From assembly GCF_018325905.1 (NCBI RefSeq), contig NZ_AP021901.1, positions 1,116,001-1,180,000 on the forward strand: a DNA stretch of 64,000 bases. The letters are read 5' to 3'. Under the pieces are notes generated by a model, which was not told the origin of the DNA, made no database searches, and saw nothing but the letters and a program-made list of their open reading frames with translations. Within the stretch, counting starts at the first letter, position 1; each line of letters begins with the position of its first letter. This document shows positions 1-7,509 of this stretch, piece after piece. Position numbers and translations under genes: made by a program. The stretch is from Pseudomonas sp. St316. Lineage in GTDB: Bacteria > Pseudomonadota > Gammaproteobacteria > Pseudomonadales > Pseudomonadaceae.

Positions 1-926
1 GCATCGGTCATTTCAGCCAGGGTCGCCAGGGCGGCGGCGCAGGCGATGGGGTTGCCCGAGTAGGTGCCGCCCAGGCCGCCCTTGGGCAGGTTGTCCAGCA
101 GCGCCTTGCGTCCCACCACCGCGCCCAAGGGCACGCCGCCGGCAATACTTTTACCGAGCAGGACCAAGTCAGGCTCGATGCCTAGCCGCGAGAAGGCAAA
201 TCGCTGGCCGGTGCGGCCGAAGCCGGACTGGATCTCATCGATGATCAGCACAATGCCCTTGTCGTCGCAGAACTGCCGCAGGGCCTGGGCGAAGGGCGCA
301 TCCATCGCCAGGAAGCCGGCTTCGCCCTGCACCGGCTCGACAATGAAACAGGCCACGTCATTCACGTCGATCTCGACGCTGAACAGCCGCTCCATGGCCT
401 TCAAAGCTTCTTCGCCGGTGATGCCGTTGTCCTTGCTGGGGTACGGCAGGTGATACACCGGCCCGGGCAGTACGCCGACTTTCTGCTTGTAAGGCGCGAC
501 CTTGCCGTTGAGGTTGAGGGTCGCCAGGGTGCGACCGTGAAAGGCACCATCGAACGCAATCACGGCGGTACGGCCCGTGGCGCCGCGTACGATCTTCAAG
601 GCGTTCTCCGCCGCTTCGGCGCCGCTGTTGGTGAGCATGCCGCTGACCGGGTAGTCCAGCGGGATAAACGCCGCCAGGCGCTCCATCAATTCAATGTACG
701 GCGTATGGGGGGCGGCATTGAATGCGTAGTGCGTGAGCCGGGTGGCCTGTTCACGGATTGCCTCGACGATGCGCGGATGGCAATGGCCGAGGTTCAACAC
801 ACCGATGCCGCCGACGAAATCGATGTAGCGCTTACCGTCGGTGTCCCAGACCTCGGCATTCTTGCCGTGGCTGAGGCTGACGGGATGCACGATGGAGATC
901 GATTGGCTGATGGTTTCGCTGCTCAT
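1..926 (-). CDS. Class III aminotransferase (4-aminobutyrate / 2-aminoadipate type), cut by window edge
   Basis: PLP-dependent fold-type I aminotransferase, missing its C-terminal part because the gene runs off the left edge. About 308 codons are visible, starting with MSSETISQSI at the ATG whose complement is at 924-926. Visible hallmarks are the N-terminal region ending in NLGHCHPRIVEAI, the cofactor-site stretch TNSGAEAAENALK, the DEIQSGFGRTG motif with the Asp that pairs with the PLP pyridine nitrogen, and the PLP-binding lysine in LLGKSIAGGVPLGA. It closely resembles the Pseudomonas enzyme acting on 4-aminobutyrate or 2-aminoadipate in lysine and GABA catabolism; which substrate it uses cannot be told from sequence. 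No same-strand partner is visible upstream, so it may be the first gene of its transcript. Confidence 0.85.
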   Translation of the reverse strand, partial: MSSETISQSISIVHPVSLSHGKNAEVWDTDGKRYIDFVGGIGVLNLGHCHPRIVEAIREQATRLTHYAFNAAPHTPYIELMERLAAFIPLDYPVSGMLTNSGAEAAENALKIVRGATGRTAVIAFDGAFHGRTLATLNLNGKVAPYKQKVGVLPGPVYHLPYPSKDNGITGEEALKAMERLFSVEIDVNDVACFIVEPVQGEAGFLAMDAPFAQALRQFCDDKGIVLIIDEIQSGFGRTGQRFAFSRLGIEPDLVLLGKSIAGGVPLGAVVGRKALLDNLPKGGLGGTYSGNPIACAAALATLAEMTD

Positions 927-1097
927 GGATGACGGCCCGGACAATGGAGAAATTTCCGTTATCTAAGCCGCGAGCAGAGGGGCCCGGCAAACGAAATAAA
1001 GTTGCCGGGTCAATCTTAAAAGTCGGGATGTGGAACGGCTACCCTCAATGGGAAGAACGCGGTCCTCGTGGCTAGGGTATCTATCTGTGGGGCTAAG

Positions 1098-1196
1098 ACT
1101 TATGGGAGGGCTTGCCCGCGATGAACGATAACGCGGTTCGGCTGTTAAACCTCGGCGTGGCCATCGCGGGCAAGCCATGCTCCCACAGATAAATCC
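1098..1196. repeat. REP inverted pair
   Basis: Two inverted copies of a short palindromic unit (gggagggcttgcccgcgat and its mirrored copy ending tgctcccacag) flank a short spacer in the gap between the aminotransferase and hopJ. It is a member of the Pseudomonas intergenic REP family, with the GGCTTGCCCGCGAT variant of the core. Confidence 0.75.
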
Positions 1197-1221
1197 CCTC
1201 ACCACAAAAGCGGGGCTCAGA

Positions 1222-1560
1222 TCAGCGCCGTTGCAGCGGCTGTGCCTCGAACGTCACGCCGGCCAACCCGTGGGCCATTAGCGCGCGGATATTGCCGTGA
1301 TCGCTGCCTTCGGGCGTTGCCAACACCGAGCGGTAATGTTCGCCGAACGCCAGCAAGGCTTCTTCGTCGCTCAAGCCTTCGAGCAGCGCCAGGCCCAGGG
1401 TCTTGCAAGAGCCTTCGTTCTGCCCGGCGGCGTTTTCTACGCCACCGTTGTTGAAGGCCTGAGGCTGGTAGTCGTAGCCGGCGGCGATAAAGGCCAGGGT
1501 GTCGGCGAAGGCATGTTCGCCACTCTTGAGGCGGGTACGCAGGGTATTGAGATCAGGCAT
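1222..1560 (-). CDS. HopJ type III effector family protein
   Basis: Small 112-residue protein starting MPDLNTLRTRLKSGEH. It matches the HopJ family, including the conserved run around YDYQPQAFNNGG, a central LGLALLEGLSDEEALLAFGEHYR segment and DHGNIRALMAHG near the C-terminus. The family was named from a P. syringae effector candidate but is widespread in bacteria without a dedicated secretion system, so a housekeeping role is more likely here; no type III secretion genes are in the window. The start overlaps the end of the upstream DUF1244 gene by 8 bases, indicating translational coupling. Its biochemical function is unknown. A longer in-frame extension upstream exists but overlaps DUF1244 heavily and was not used. 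Confidence 0.85.
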   Translation of the reverse strand: MPDLNTLRTRLKSGEHAFADTLAFIAAGYDYQPQAFNNGGVENAAGQNEGSCKTLGLALLEGLSDEEALLAFGEHYRSVLATPEGSDHGNIRALMAHGLAGVTFEAQPLQRR

Positions 1561-1849
1561 CGGGTTTTCCTTTGGCGAAGGCCGCCTGTTGTTCGGCGCT
1601 GGCTTCTTTCTGGTATTGGGCTTTCCATTCGGCGTACGGCATGCCGTAGACCACTTCGCGGGCGTCGTCGAGGCTGACCTCGACCTGGCGTTCATCGGCG
1701 GCGGCCTTGTACCACTTGGACAGGCAGTTGCGGCAGAAGCCGGCGAGGTTCATCAGATCGATGTTCTGCACATCCTTGCGGCTGTCCAGGTGGGCAACCA
1801 GCCGACGGAAAGCGGCGGCTTCGAGCTCGAGGCGTTGTTGGTCGTTCAT
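1553..1849 (-). CDS. DUF1244 family protein
   Basis: A 98-residue protein, MNDQQRLELEAAAFRRL to AAFAKGKPDA, matching DUF1244. The conserved centre is DLMNLAGFCRNCLSKWY, with two closely spaced cysteines (CRNC) that might bind metal or be redox-active, followed by EVVYGMPYAEWK. It is the upstream member of an overlapping pair with the hopJ-family gene; the two are probably co-transcribed and translationally coupled. The role of the family is not established. The start is preceded on its strand by a purine-rich stretch (ccagagaccacc) that could serve as a weak ribosome binding site. Confidence 0.85.
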   Translation of the reverse strand: MNDQQRLELEAAAFRRLVAHLDSRKDVQNIDLMNLAGFCRNCLSKWYKAAADERQVEVSLDDAREVVYGMPYAEWKAQYQKEASAEQQAAFAKGKPDA

Positions 1850-1863
1850 GGTGGTCTCTGGGG

Positions 1864-1952
1864 GGCAGCTTCAAGGGGCAAGCTTCAAGCTGCAAGTTGA
1901 TGTGCGGTCTTCATTCAGGCTTGAAGCTTACAGCTTGAGGCTTGTAGCTGCT
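1864..1952. repeat. Imperfect inverted repeat of AGCTTCAAGC-type units
   Basis: Several copies of a GCTTCAAGCTGCAAG / CTTGAAGCTTACAGC motif in opposite orientations fill the gap between DUF1244 and folX. This GCTTCAAGC-rich element is a second kind of dispersed intergenic repeat, distinct in sequence from the GAGCTTGCTCGCG palindromes seen elsewhere in the window. Confidence 0.6.
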
Positions 1953-2331
1953 ATGAAGTAGCCCGACTTGCCGCAAGGGTAATCGACACCGACTCGGCAA
2001 ATCGCAAGGCGTGGGGCTTGTCGACTTCGACTTCGGCGTACAGCACCGATTCGTTGGCCATGACCAGGTCGAGCAATTCCTGGGTCAGGCGTTCGAGCAG
2101 GGCGAAGCGGTTGCCTTCCACGTGGGCGATGATCGCCTTGGTGATGGTGCGGTAGTTCAACGCGTGGTCGATGTCGTTGTCGCGCACCGCCTCCTGGGCT
2201 GCGTAAAGGATGGTCAGGTTGATCAACACATCCTGCTTGTTGAGGATTTCATCTTCGTTGATGCCGATGAAGGTCCGCAAGCGCAGGTCCTTGACCTTGA
2301 TGCGTGCCATGGCTGGCTGAAGTTGTGGCAT
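1951..2331 (-). CDS. folX: Dihydroneopterin triphosphate 2'-epimerase FolX
   Basis: FolX (126 residues) epimerises dihydroneopterin triphosphate to dihydromonapterin triphosphate. The protein shows the tunnelling-fold (FolB/FolX) core: [24 protein letters not shown] at the N-terminus, [11 protein letters not shown] in the middle and the catalytic-region glutamate stretch [18 protein letters not shown]. The start used is [13 protein letters not shown]; the second Met at residue 8 is an alternative. Its stop-to-start junction abuts folE directly with no spacer, so folM-folE-folX form a tight operon. In Pseudomonas, folX, folE and folM together make tetrahydromonapterin, the cofactor used by phenylalanine hydroxylase. 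Confidence 0.93.
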   Translation of the reverse strand: MPQLQPAMARIKVKDLRLRTFIGINEDEILNKQDVLINLTILYAAQEAVRDNDIDHALNYRTITKAIIAHVEGNRFALLERLTQELLDLVMANESVLYAEVEVDKPHALRFAESVSITLAASRATS

Positions 2332-2892
2332 TTACTTGCTCCGTCGAATCAATTGCAGGAACTCCTGGCGCGTGGTGCTGGAATCGCGAAAGGCGCCGAG
2401 CATCACCGAGGTGTTCATGGTCGAGTTCTGTTTTTCGACACCGCGCATCATCATGCACATGTGCTGGGCCTCGATCACCACCGCCACGCCAGCGGCCTGG
2501 GTGACCTGCTGCACCGCGTCGGCGATTTGCCGGGTCAGGCTCTCCTGGATCTGCAGGCGACGGGCGAACATGTCCACCAGTCGGGCGATTTTCGACAGCC
2601 CCAGGACCTTGCCCGTAGGAATATAAGCCACATGGGCCTTGCCGATGAAGGGCAACAGGTGATGTTCGCAGAGTGAATAGAGTTCGATGTCGGCGACGAT
2701 CACCATTTCATCGCTGTCAGAGGCGAACAGCGCGCCGTTGACGATCTGCTCGACGCTTTGTTCATAGCCATGGCAAAGGTACTGCATGGCCTTGGCGGCA
2801 CGCACCGGGGTATCGAGCAGACCCTCGCGCTCAGGGTTTTCCCCCAGGCCTATAAGGATCTCGCGGTAGTTCTGGGGCAGGGATAGCGTCAT
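2332..2892 (-). CDS. folE: GTP cyclohydrolase I FolE (type I)
   Basis: Converts GTP to 7,8-dihydroneopterin triphosphate. The 186-residue protein starting [18 protein letters not shown] has the family signatures [10 protein letters not shown] and [10 protein letters not shown], which supply the zinc ligands (Cys and His of the CEHH motif and the later Cys), plus [20 protein letters not shown]. The length fits FolE1. A longer upstream in-frame opening exists but would run through folM and was rejected. It sits between folM (20-base gap) and folX (no gap). This copy is dedicated by context to monapterin synthesis; Pseudomonas usually has other folE paralogues for folate. Confidence 0.95.
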   Translation of the reverse strand: MTLSLPQNYREILIGLGENPEREGLLDTPVRAAKAMQYLCHGYEQSVEQIVNGALFASDSDEMVIVADIELYSLCEHHLLPFIGKAHVAYIPTGKVLGLSKIARLVDMFARRLQIQESLTRQIADAVQQVTQAAGVAVVIEAQHMCMMMRGVEKQNSTMNTSVMLGAFRDSSTTRQEFLQLIRRSK

Positions 2893-2912
2893 GGTGCATC
2901 CTCGAAACAAGG

Positions 2913-3623
2913 CTATTTGACGTGCCGCCCGCCGTTGACGGTCAGGGTCGTGCCGGTGACATAAGGGTTGTCCAGCAGATAACGCAGGCTCTGGTAGATC
3001 ACTTCGCTGCCGGGTTCGATGCCCAGCGCGGACTTGGCCAGGGCCTTGGCGCGGTAAGCCGCGTCGTCCTCGGGGTTGAACAGTAGCAGGGCCGGGGCGA
3101 TGCCGTTGACCTTGATCGCCGGGGCGAACTTCGCCGCGAACGACAGGGTCAGGCTTTCCAGGCCGGCCTTGGTGGCGCAATAGGCGATATGCCGGGTGCT
3201 GCCCTTGCGGGTCACATCATCGCTGATGTGCACGATATCCGCCGGGGTTGAACGCTGCAGCAGCTCGGCGCAGTGCAGGTTGATCAGGTAAGGCGCAAGC
3301 ATGTGCACGCCGAACATGGCGTTGAAGGCCGCGGCTTCGTTGCCCGGGTCTTCGGCCAGCCAGGCCGAGGCGTTGTGCACGATGGCCCGCAGCCGGTCGG
3401 TGTGCTGCTTGAGTTGTTCGATAAAGGCCAGAATCCCCGCTTCGCTGGAGAAGTCGGCAAACAGCATGACCGCGCCCAGGTCCCGCAGCATCTGCACGCC
3501 AGGACGTTCGGTTCGGTAGGTCGCGATCACCGGTTGCCCGCCTTCCAGCAATCGCCGGGCGCAATGCAGCCCGACGCGCTGGGCTGCGCCAGTGATCAGG
3601 ATCGGGACGGTGGCGCTGGACAT
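2913..3623 (-). CDS. folM: Dihydromonapterin reductase FolM
   Basis: Short-chain dehydrogenase (236 residues) that reduces dihydromonapterin, and dihydrofolate weakly, to the tetrahydro form with NADPH. The Rossmann start is [19 protein letters not shown], the nucleotide-proximal NASAW replaces the usual NNAG, and the catalytic YxxxK is YCATK, in [14 protein letters not shown]. The C-terminus [15 protein letters not shown] is typical. It is the first gene of folM-folE-folX. The start at 3621-3623 is followed upstream by about 80 bases and then a REP pair, so the operon promoter should lie in 3624-3700. Confidence 0.93.
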   Translation of the reverse strand: MSSATVPILITGAAQRVGLHCARRLLEGGQPVIATYRTERPGVQMLRDLGAVMLFADFSSEAGILAFIEQLKQHTDRLRAIVHNASAWLAEDPGNEAAAFNAMFGVHMLAPYLINLHCAELLQRSTPADIVHISDDVTRKGSTRHIAYCATKAGLESLTLSFAAKFAPAIKVNGIAPALLLFNPEDDAAYRAKALAKSALGIEPGSEVIYQSLRYLLDNPYVTGTTLTVNGGRHVK

Positions 3624-3706
3624 AGGACGGCTCGGTTCACGGCAAGAGCAAAACTATAACAGCGACGCGGGGCGCCTCCTATGTACAAAGGTGAATCCAG
3701 AGTTCC

Positions 3707-3800
3707 CCTGTGGGAGCGAGCTTGCTCGCGATGGCGGTGTATCAGTCAACATCAATGTTGGCCGACCTGACGCTATCGCGAGCAAGCTCGCTCCCACAGG
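3707..3800. repeat. REP inverted pair
   Basis: Two facing copies of TGTGGGAGCGAGCTTGCTCG about 45 bases apart, each itself palindromic around GAGCTTGCTC. It lies in the 235-base gap between the ABM-protein gene and folM; on the plus strand it is followed by a T run (gttttttgtc), so it could also end transcripts. Confidence 0.85.
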
Positions 3801-3858
3801 TTTTTTGTCGTCCATGAATTCGGGGCAGCCACAGGGATCAATGCCGAGGCGGGCGACA

Positions 3859-4419
3859 TCAATGATGCTGCGTAGCCGGCAACGTCCTCGACGGCGCGCC
3901 GTTGAGCCAGTTCGCCAGCAGATGGGTCGACATCGGGATAAACAGGTAGACCATCAGTGGTGTCAGGATCAGCGTGCTGATGAACACGCGGCTCAACAGG
4001 CCCAGTTCGCCCAGCAGCGGCCCCAGCAGGAAATTGAACAACAGCGAGACGGGAAAAAACGCCAGCCAGATGGCCACGGCCTGTTTCCAGCGTGGCGGAC
4101 GCTGGCCGACCGCGCCGAACCAGCCATCGATGCCACGCACCCGGTGTTCGGAGGGATGGGCAAACAGATCGCTGCCGCGTCCCAGCCAGGCGGTGCGGGA
4201 GGCCGAGTGTTCCCAGGCGTGCAGGGTCTGCTCGTCGGCAAAACGGAAGATGATCTGGAATTCATCGTCCTGGGGCGGTGGAGCGAGCACGCCGGAACCC
4301 AGGTAGCCAGGAAAGTCGGTGGCCAGTTGTTCGCCTTCGCGCAACCAGGCGATCAGGTCCTGATAACGTCCGTTGGCGACGCGGCGGGCAACCATCAAGG
4401 TGACGGGTGAGGTAGACAT
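3859..4419 (-). CDS. Membrane-anchored antibiotic-biosynthesis-monooxygenase (ABM) domain protein
   Basis: A 186-residue protein with an N-terminal ABM ferredoxin-like domain of about 100 residues (VTLMVARRVANGRYQDLIAWLREGE, later FQIIFRFADEQTLHAWEHS) and two hydrophobic segments at about 115-175 (AIWLAFFPVSLLFNFLLGPLLG and the FISTLILTPLMVYLFIPMS stretch), ending in a basic tail. ABM domains act on quinone-like or haem substrates in some families, but many are uncharacterised, and no catalytic claim is made here. The gene is divergent from the MerR/LitR-like regulator at 4639, with a 219-base shared upstream region, which makes it a likely target of that regulator. The start MSTSPVTLM is preceded on its strand by ggagatacataatg, a plausible ribosome binding site. 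Confidence 0.8.
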   Translation of the reverse strand: MSTSPVTLMVARRVANGRYQDLIAWLREGEQLATDFPGYLGSGVLAPPPQDDEFQIIFRFADEQTLHAWEHSASRTAWLGRGSDLFAHPSEHRVRGIDGWFGAVGQRPPRWKQAVAIWLAFFPVSLLFNFLLGPLLGELGLLSRVFISTLILTPLMVYLFIPMSTHLLANWLNGAPSRTLPATQHH

Positions 4420-4638
4420 TATGTATCTCCGTAAGACAGGCGCGGCACTCCGGGTAGGAGGTTCGCTGGGGACGCCCCGGGGTGGTGGGTTGCGTCTGGT
4501 CGCCAAAAAACAGGCAAGGATTATTCCTGATTGTGCGTAAAACAACAAAATCGCAAATCGAATACGTTTGTTCTTGTCATGACGTGTCTTGGAGGAGGAA
4601 ACTGGGATCCAATTTGCCAGCCGGAATTGTCTGCCAAA

Positions 4639-5598
4639 ATGAGTGTGATCACAGGGGATGGCTTTGTTTTCAAGGCATCAAGTGCCTTAAAACGGGAAGA
4701 CTTGTTCCCCATTCGCGAAGTCGCGCGCATGACCGGCGTGAATCCCGTGACCCTGCGCGCATGGGAGCGACGCTACGGTTTGATCCAACCCACCCGCACC
4801 GAAAGCGGGCATCGCCTGTACTCGTTGAGCGACATCGAAAAGGTCCGCAGCATCCTGGCCTGGATCGAGCGCGGCGTGGCCGTGAGCAAAGTGGGTAAGA
4901 TCCTGGCCAAGACCGAGTCGGTGCAACCGGTCTCCACGCTGATTTCATCGGATCTGGTCAAGGCCGATCACGCCCGGTGGCAGCAACAGGTGGCGGACGC
5001 GGTAGGCAACTTTGACGATGTGGAACTGGATCGCGTCTACGGACAGGTCTTTTCCACTTACAGCGTGCCGATCGTCTTCCAGGACATCCTGATGCCGCTT
5101 TGGCGAGAAATGCTGCATCGCCAGCCAGAGTTCGGGCAAATCAGTGAATGGGTGTTTTTGGATGGGTTCCTGCGTTCGCGCATCATCCAGCGACTTTTGC
5201 TCAAGCGCGAAGGTCAGTCGCCGCGTGTCCTGGTCTGTGCCATCGCCGGCCAGTGCCGTGAATTGGAGTTGCTGGTCACGGCGCTGTTCCTGTCCAAGGC
5301 GGACGTGGGCGTCAGGGCGCTGTCGATCGGCCTGCCGTTCGAGGAACTGGCCCTGGTGTGCCAGAAGATTCAGCCAATGGCATTGGTGCTGGTTTCCAAT
5401 CATGCGCCGGCTCCAGACTTGCCCAAGCGCCTGGGCAAGTTGGCGATGAGCCTGGATTGTCCGTTGATGCTAGCCGGTGATGCATCCGATCTGGCACAGG
5501 AGGGCCTGGTTGGATCGTCGATCGGTTGTCTGGGGAGTGAGGGGACAGTCATGCGCCAGCGCTTGCGTCAATTCCTGGCGGGCAACCTGGATACCTGA
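4639..5598 (+). CDS. MerR-family regulator with cobalamin-binding-like fold but no B12 motif (class II LitR-like)
   Basis: A 319-residue regulator. Residues about 22-90 are a MerR winged helix (LFPIREVARMTGVNPVTLRAWERRYG, then SGHRLYSLSDIEKV). The rest resembles the helical bundle and Rossmann-like domain of LitR/CarH photoregulators (YGQVFSTYSVPIVFQDILMPLWREM; later VLVCAIAGQCRELELLVTALFLSKADV). The DxHxxG cobalamin-ligand motif expected at the start of the last domain is absent (IAGQCREL there), as in class II LitR proteins of P. putida, which act in light responses with short LOV proteins. A short LOV gene lies 0.7 kb downstream. The start is uncertain: ATG 4639 has a weak ribosome binding site, and in-frame starts exist at 4579 and 4531. 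Confidence 0.75.
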   Translation: MSVITGDGFVFKASSALKREDLFPIREVARMTGVNPVTLRAWERRYGLIQPTRTESGHRLYSLSDIEKVRSILAWIERGVAVSKVGKILAKTESVQPVSTLISSDLVKADHARWQQQVADAVGNFDDVELDRVYGQVFSTYSVPIVFQDILMPLWREMLHRQPEFGQISEWVFLDGFLRSRIIQRLLLKREGQSPRVLVCAIAGQCRELELLVTALFLSKADVGVRALSIGLPFEELALVCQKIQPMALVLVSNHAPAPDLPKRLGKLAMSLDCPLMLAGDASDLAQEGLVGSSIGCLGSEGTVMRQRLRQFLAGNLDT

Positions 5599-5601
5599 AT
5601 G

Positions 5602-5632
5602 GAGTGTCCTGTATTTGCGAAACAGGACACTA
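5602..5632. terminator. Hairpin between convergent genes
   Basis: A perfect 10-base inverted repeat, AGTGTCCTGT then ACAGGACACT, with a 9-base loop lies between the regulator stop and the PilZ-protein stop. No clear T tract follows on either strand, so termination efficiency is uncertain; the position suggests a bidirectional terminator. Confidence 0.5.
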
Positions 5633-6235
5633 GAGGTGCATGGTCGGATGGGTCAGGCGATGTTGCTGCAGGATGTACTGGCGCAGGCGCTCCGTCTCGT
5701 CCTGGTCATTCTGGCTCAGGTGGTAGGCAAACAGACCGCGAGCGGTTTCCCGTTCGAAGACGCCCCGCAACGAAATCCGCTCGTAGCCTGACGGGCTGAA
5801 CCACAAGGCAAACTGCTTCGGCGGCTTGGTACGGCTGCGGTTCTCCAGCAATACGCCTTTGCAGGAGACTTCGTGGACCCACAGCGGTCCTGGCTGGCCC
5901 TTGATATTTTCCAGCGCCACCGGCTCTTCGAGCGTCAGGCGCCATGGGCGTATCTTCGGTCCGTCCTCGTAGATGCTCGGCACCCCCAGGCGCAGGTGCA
6001 TCGCATGGAATTCGTCTTCCACCAGATGCAGCGGAAAGGTCATTTGCTGGTTTTCGAAATTGGCTTGCAACGTAACCTGCTCATTTGCCGCCAGACGTGT
6101 CAGCAAGTCACGGATCTGCGACCCACCGTTGACCAGCAAGCTCGACGTGACATCCCGCTCGTTCAACTGCGGGTTGTGTTGCATGGTCCGGATGAAATCC
6201 AGTTCATCCTGCGTCAGAAGGGCATCGCGCTGCAT
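5630..6235 (-). CDS. PilZ-domain (YcgR-like) protein with degenerate c-di-GMP motif
   Basis: A 201-residue protein resembling YcgR-type flagellar brakes: an N-terminal beta domain (about 30-95, with LTRLAANEQVTLQANFENQQ) and a C-terminal PilZ-like barrel. The c-di-GMP motifs RxxxR and (D/N)xSxxG are imperfect: RPWR is seen where RxxxR is expected, and VHEVSCKGVLL has Glu in place of Asp/Asn. It may therefore bind the nucleotide weakly or act as a partner protein. The gene lies 54 bases downstream of the LOV photoreceptor on the same strand, so the two are probably co-transcribed, suggesting that light influences motility or surface behaviour. The stop lies in the hairpin shared with the upstream regulator. 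Confidence 0.7.
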   Translation of the reverse strand: MQRDALLTQDELDFIRTMQHNPQLNERDVTSSLLVNGGSQIRDLLTRLAANEQVTLQANFENQQMTFPLHLVEDEFHAMHLRLGVPSIYEDGPKIRPWRLTLEEPVALENIKGQPGPLWVHEVSCKGVLLENRSRTKPPKQFALWFSPSGYERISLRGVFERETARGLFAYHLSQNDQDETERLRQYILQQHRLTHPTMHL

Positions 6236-6289
6236 GATCGGCTCGAAATGATGATTTACATTTTCACTGGTGATTGTAGTGACTGACCA

Positions 6290-6763
6290 TTAATTCGTGG
6301 TTTTGTTTGCACCGTTCGTCGCTTCGAGCCGAGCAATCGTTTCCCGGGCTTCGGCCAGCTCCTTTTCCAGCTGGGCGACGCGTTGTTGAGCCTTGACCTG
6401 GGTCGTGACGTCTTTTTGCACACCGACGAAATAGGTATGCCCGTCAGCCTGGTTTTTTACCGTGGACAATGACAACTCGTTCCAGAACGGCGTGCCGTCC
6501 TTGCGGTAGTTGCGCAGCACCTCACGACAGGCGCCGCTCTCTCGCAAGGCCTTGCGAATCGGTTCCAGGGACGGTTGGTCCCGATCACCCGACTGCAGGA
6601 AGCGGCAATCCTGGTAAAGAATTTCATCGCGGTTATAGCCGGTCAAGCGTTCGAAGGCCGGGTTCACATAGATCAGAATATTGTCTTCGCCTTCTTTTTC
6701 AGCGATGACAATCCCGTCGTTGGAAGCATTGATGACCAGCTGCATCAGTTGAGCGTTGATCAT
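6290..6763 (-). CDS. Short LOV blue-light photoreceptor (SB-LOV type)
   Basis: A 157-residue flavin photosensor made of one LOV (PAS-type) domain plus a C-terminal helix. The adduct-forming cysteine is Cys53 in YQDCRFLQSGDRDQ, matching the consensus around the photoactive Cys and the same residue number as in P. putida PpSB1-LOV. Other flavin-contact motifs are ILIYVNPAFERLTGY, NYRKDGTPFWNELS and YFVGVQKDVT. After about residue 120 a coiled coil runs (AQQRVAQLEKELAEARETIARLEA), longer than in the P. putida protein, which should mediate dimerisation. There is no fused effector domain, so signalling must go through partners: candidates are the LitR-like regulator and the PilZ protein next door. 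The start is the Met of MINAQLMQ; an upstream in-frame Met adds seven residues. Confidence 0.92.
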   Translation of the reverse strand: MINAQLMQLVINASNDGIVIAEKEGEDNILIYVNPAFERLTGYNRDEILYQDCRFLQSGDRDQPSLEPIRKALRESGACREVLRNYRKDGTPFWNELSLSTVKNQADGHTYFVGVQKDVTTQVKAQQRVAQLEKELAEARETIARLEATNGANKTTN

Positions 6764-6917
6764 TGGAAGAGCCCTTTTGCACATCCTTGTTGAAGCCGCA
6801 TTTTAGAAGAAATCGACAAGCTGTCCACTGGCCATTGCTGCCGTTGAGAGCCATTCGCAGCCTGGCAGGTGCAACTGTTACTATCCCGGCTCTTTTTTCA
6901 GGTTCAGGATCAGATTG

Positions 6918-7373
6918 ATGAAAGTCGCCATTCTTTCCGGCTCGGTCTATGGCACCGCCGAAGAAGTCGCCCGGCACGCCGCCAAACTGCTTCGCGAGGC
7001 AGGCTTTGAAACCTGGCACGACCCTCGTGCGACCCTGGCGGATGTGCAGGCATTCGCACCAGAGGTCGTGCTGGCAGTGACTTCCACGACCGGCATGGGT
7101 GAGTTGCCGGACAATTTGATGCCGTTGTATTCGGTCATCCGCGACCAGTTGCCCGGGTTCTTTCGTGGTTTGCCTGGCGCGGTGATCGGCCTGGGCGACG
7201 CCAGCTATGGGGATACTTTCTGCGCCGGCGGCGAGCAGATGGGCGAGCTGTTCGCCGAACTGGGTGTACGCGAGGTGCTGCCGATGCTGCGTCTGGATGC
7301 CAGCGAAAGCGTCACGCCGGAAACCGATGCCGAGCCATGGCTCGCTGAGTTGATCGACACGTTGCGCCCTTGA
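6918..7373 (+). CDS. Flavodoxin
   Basis: A 151-residue FMN electron carrier with the flavodoxin-like fold. The phosphate-binding loop is SGSVYGTAEEVA at the N-terminus; the isoalloxazine-flanking loops are TSTTGMGELPDN and GLGDASYGDTFC. The length is that of a short-chain flavodoxin (MioC-like). The start ATG at 6918 is used; the codon just before it is TTG and could also initiate. It is divergent from the LOV gene (154-base gap), so it may share regulation with the light module, but this is only positional. The partner reductase is not in the window. Confidence 0.88.
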   Translation: MKVAILSGSVYGTAEEVARHAAKLLREAGFETWHDPRATLADVQAFAPEVVLAVTSTTGMGELPDNLMPLYSVIRDQLPGFFRGLPGAVIGLGDASYGDTFCAGGEQMGELFAELGVREVLPMLRLDASESVTPETDAEPWLAELIDTLRP

Positions 7374-7509
7374 AGCGCAGGCGCTGACTCGTTCGGCCAG
7401 TAAGCTGGCTGCCAATGCAACTACCGCCTCTGAAAGAGCTGACTAGACTGAATTTCTTGCGTACGACGTTTCGAACGAGACATATAACAAGAAACCAGAG
7501 GTCACAGCC

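Noticed and set aside
1222..1560. Calling the HopJ protein a secreted virulence effector
   Set aside because: No type III secretion genes or hrp box are seen, and the gene is coupled to a conserved non-secreted partner.
4639..5598. Cobalamin-dependent photoreceptor reading of the MerR protein
   Set aside because: The DxHxxG ligand motif is missing, so direct B12 binding is not supported; it is called class II LitR-like only.
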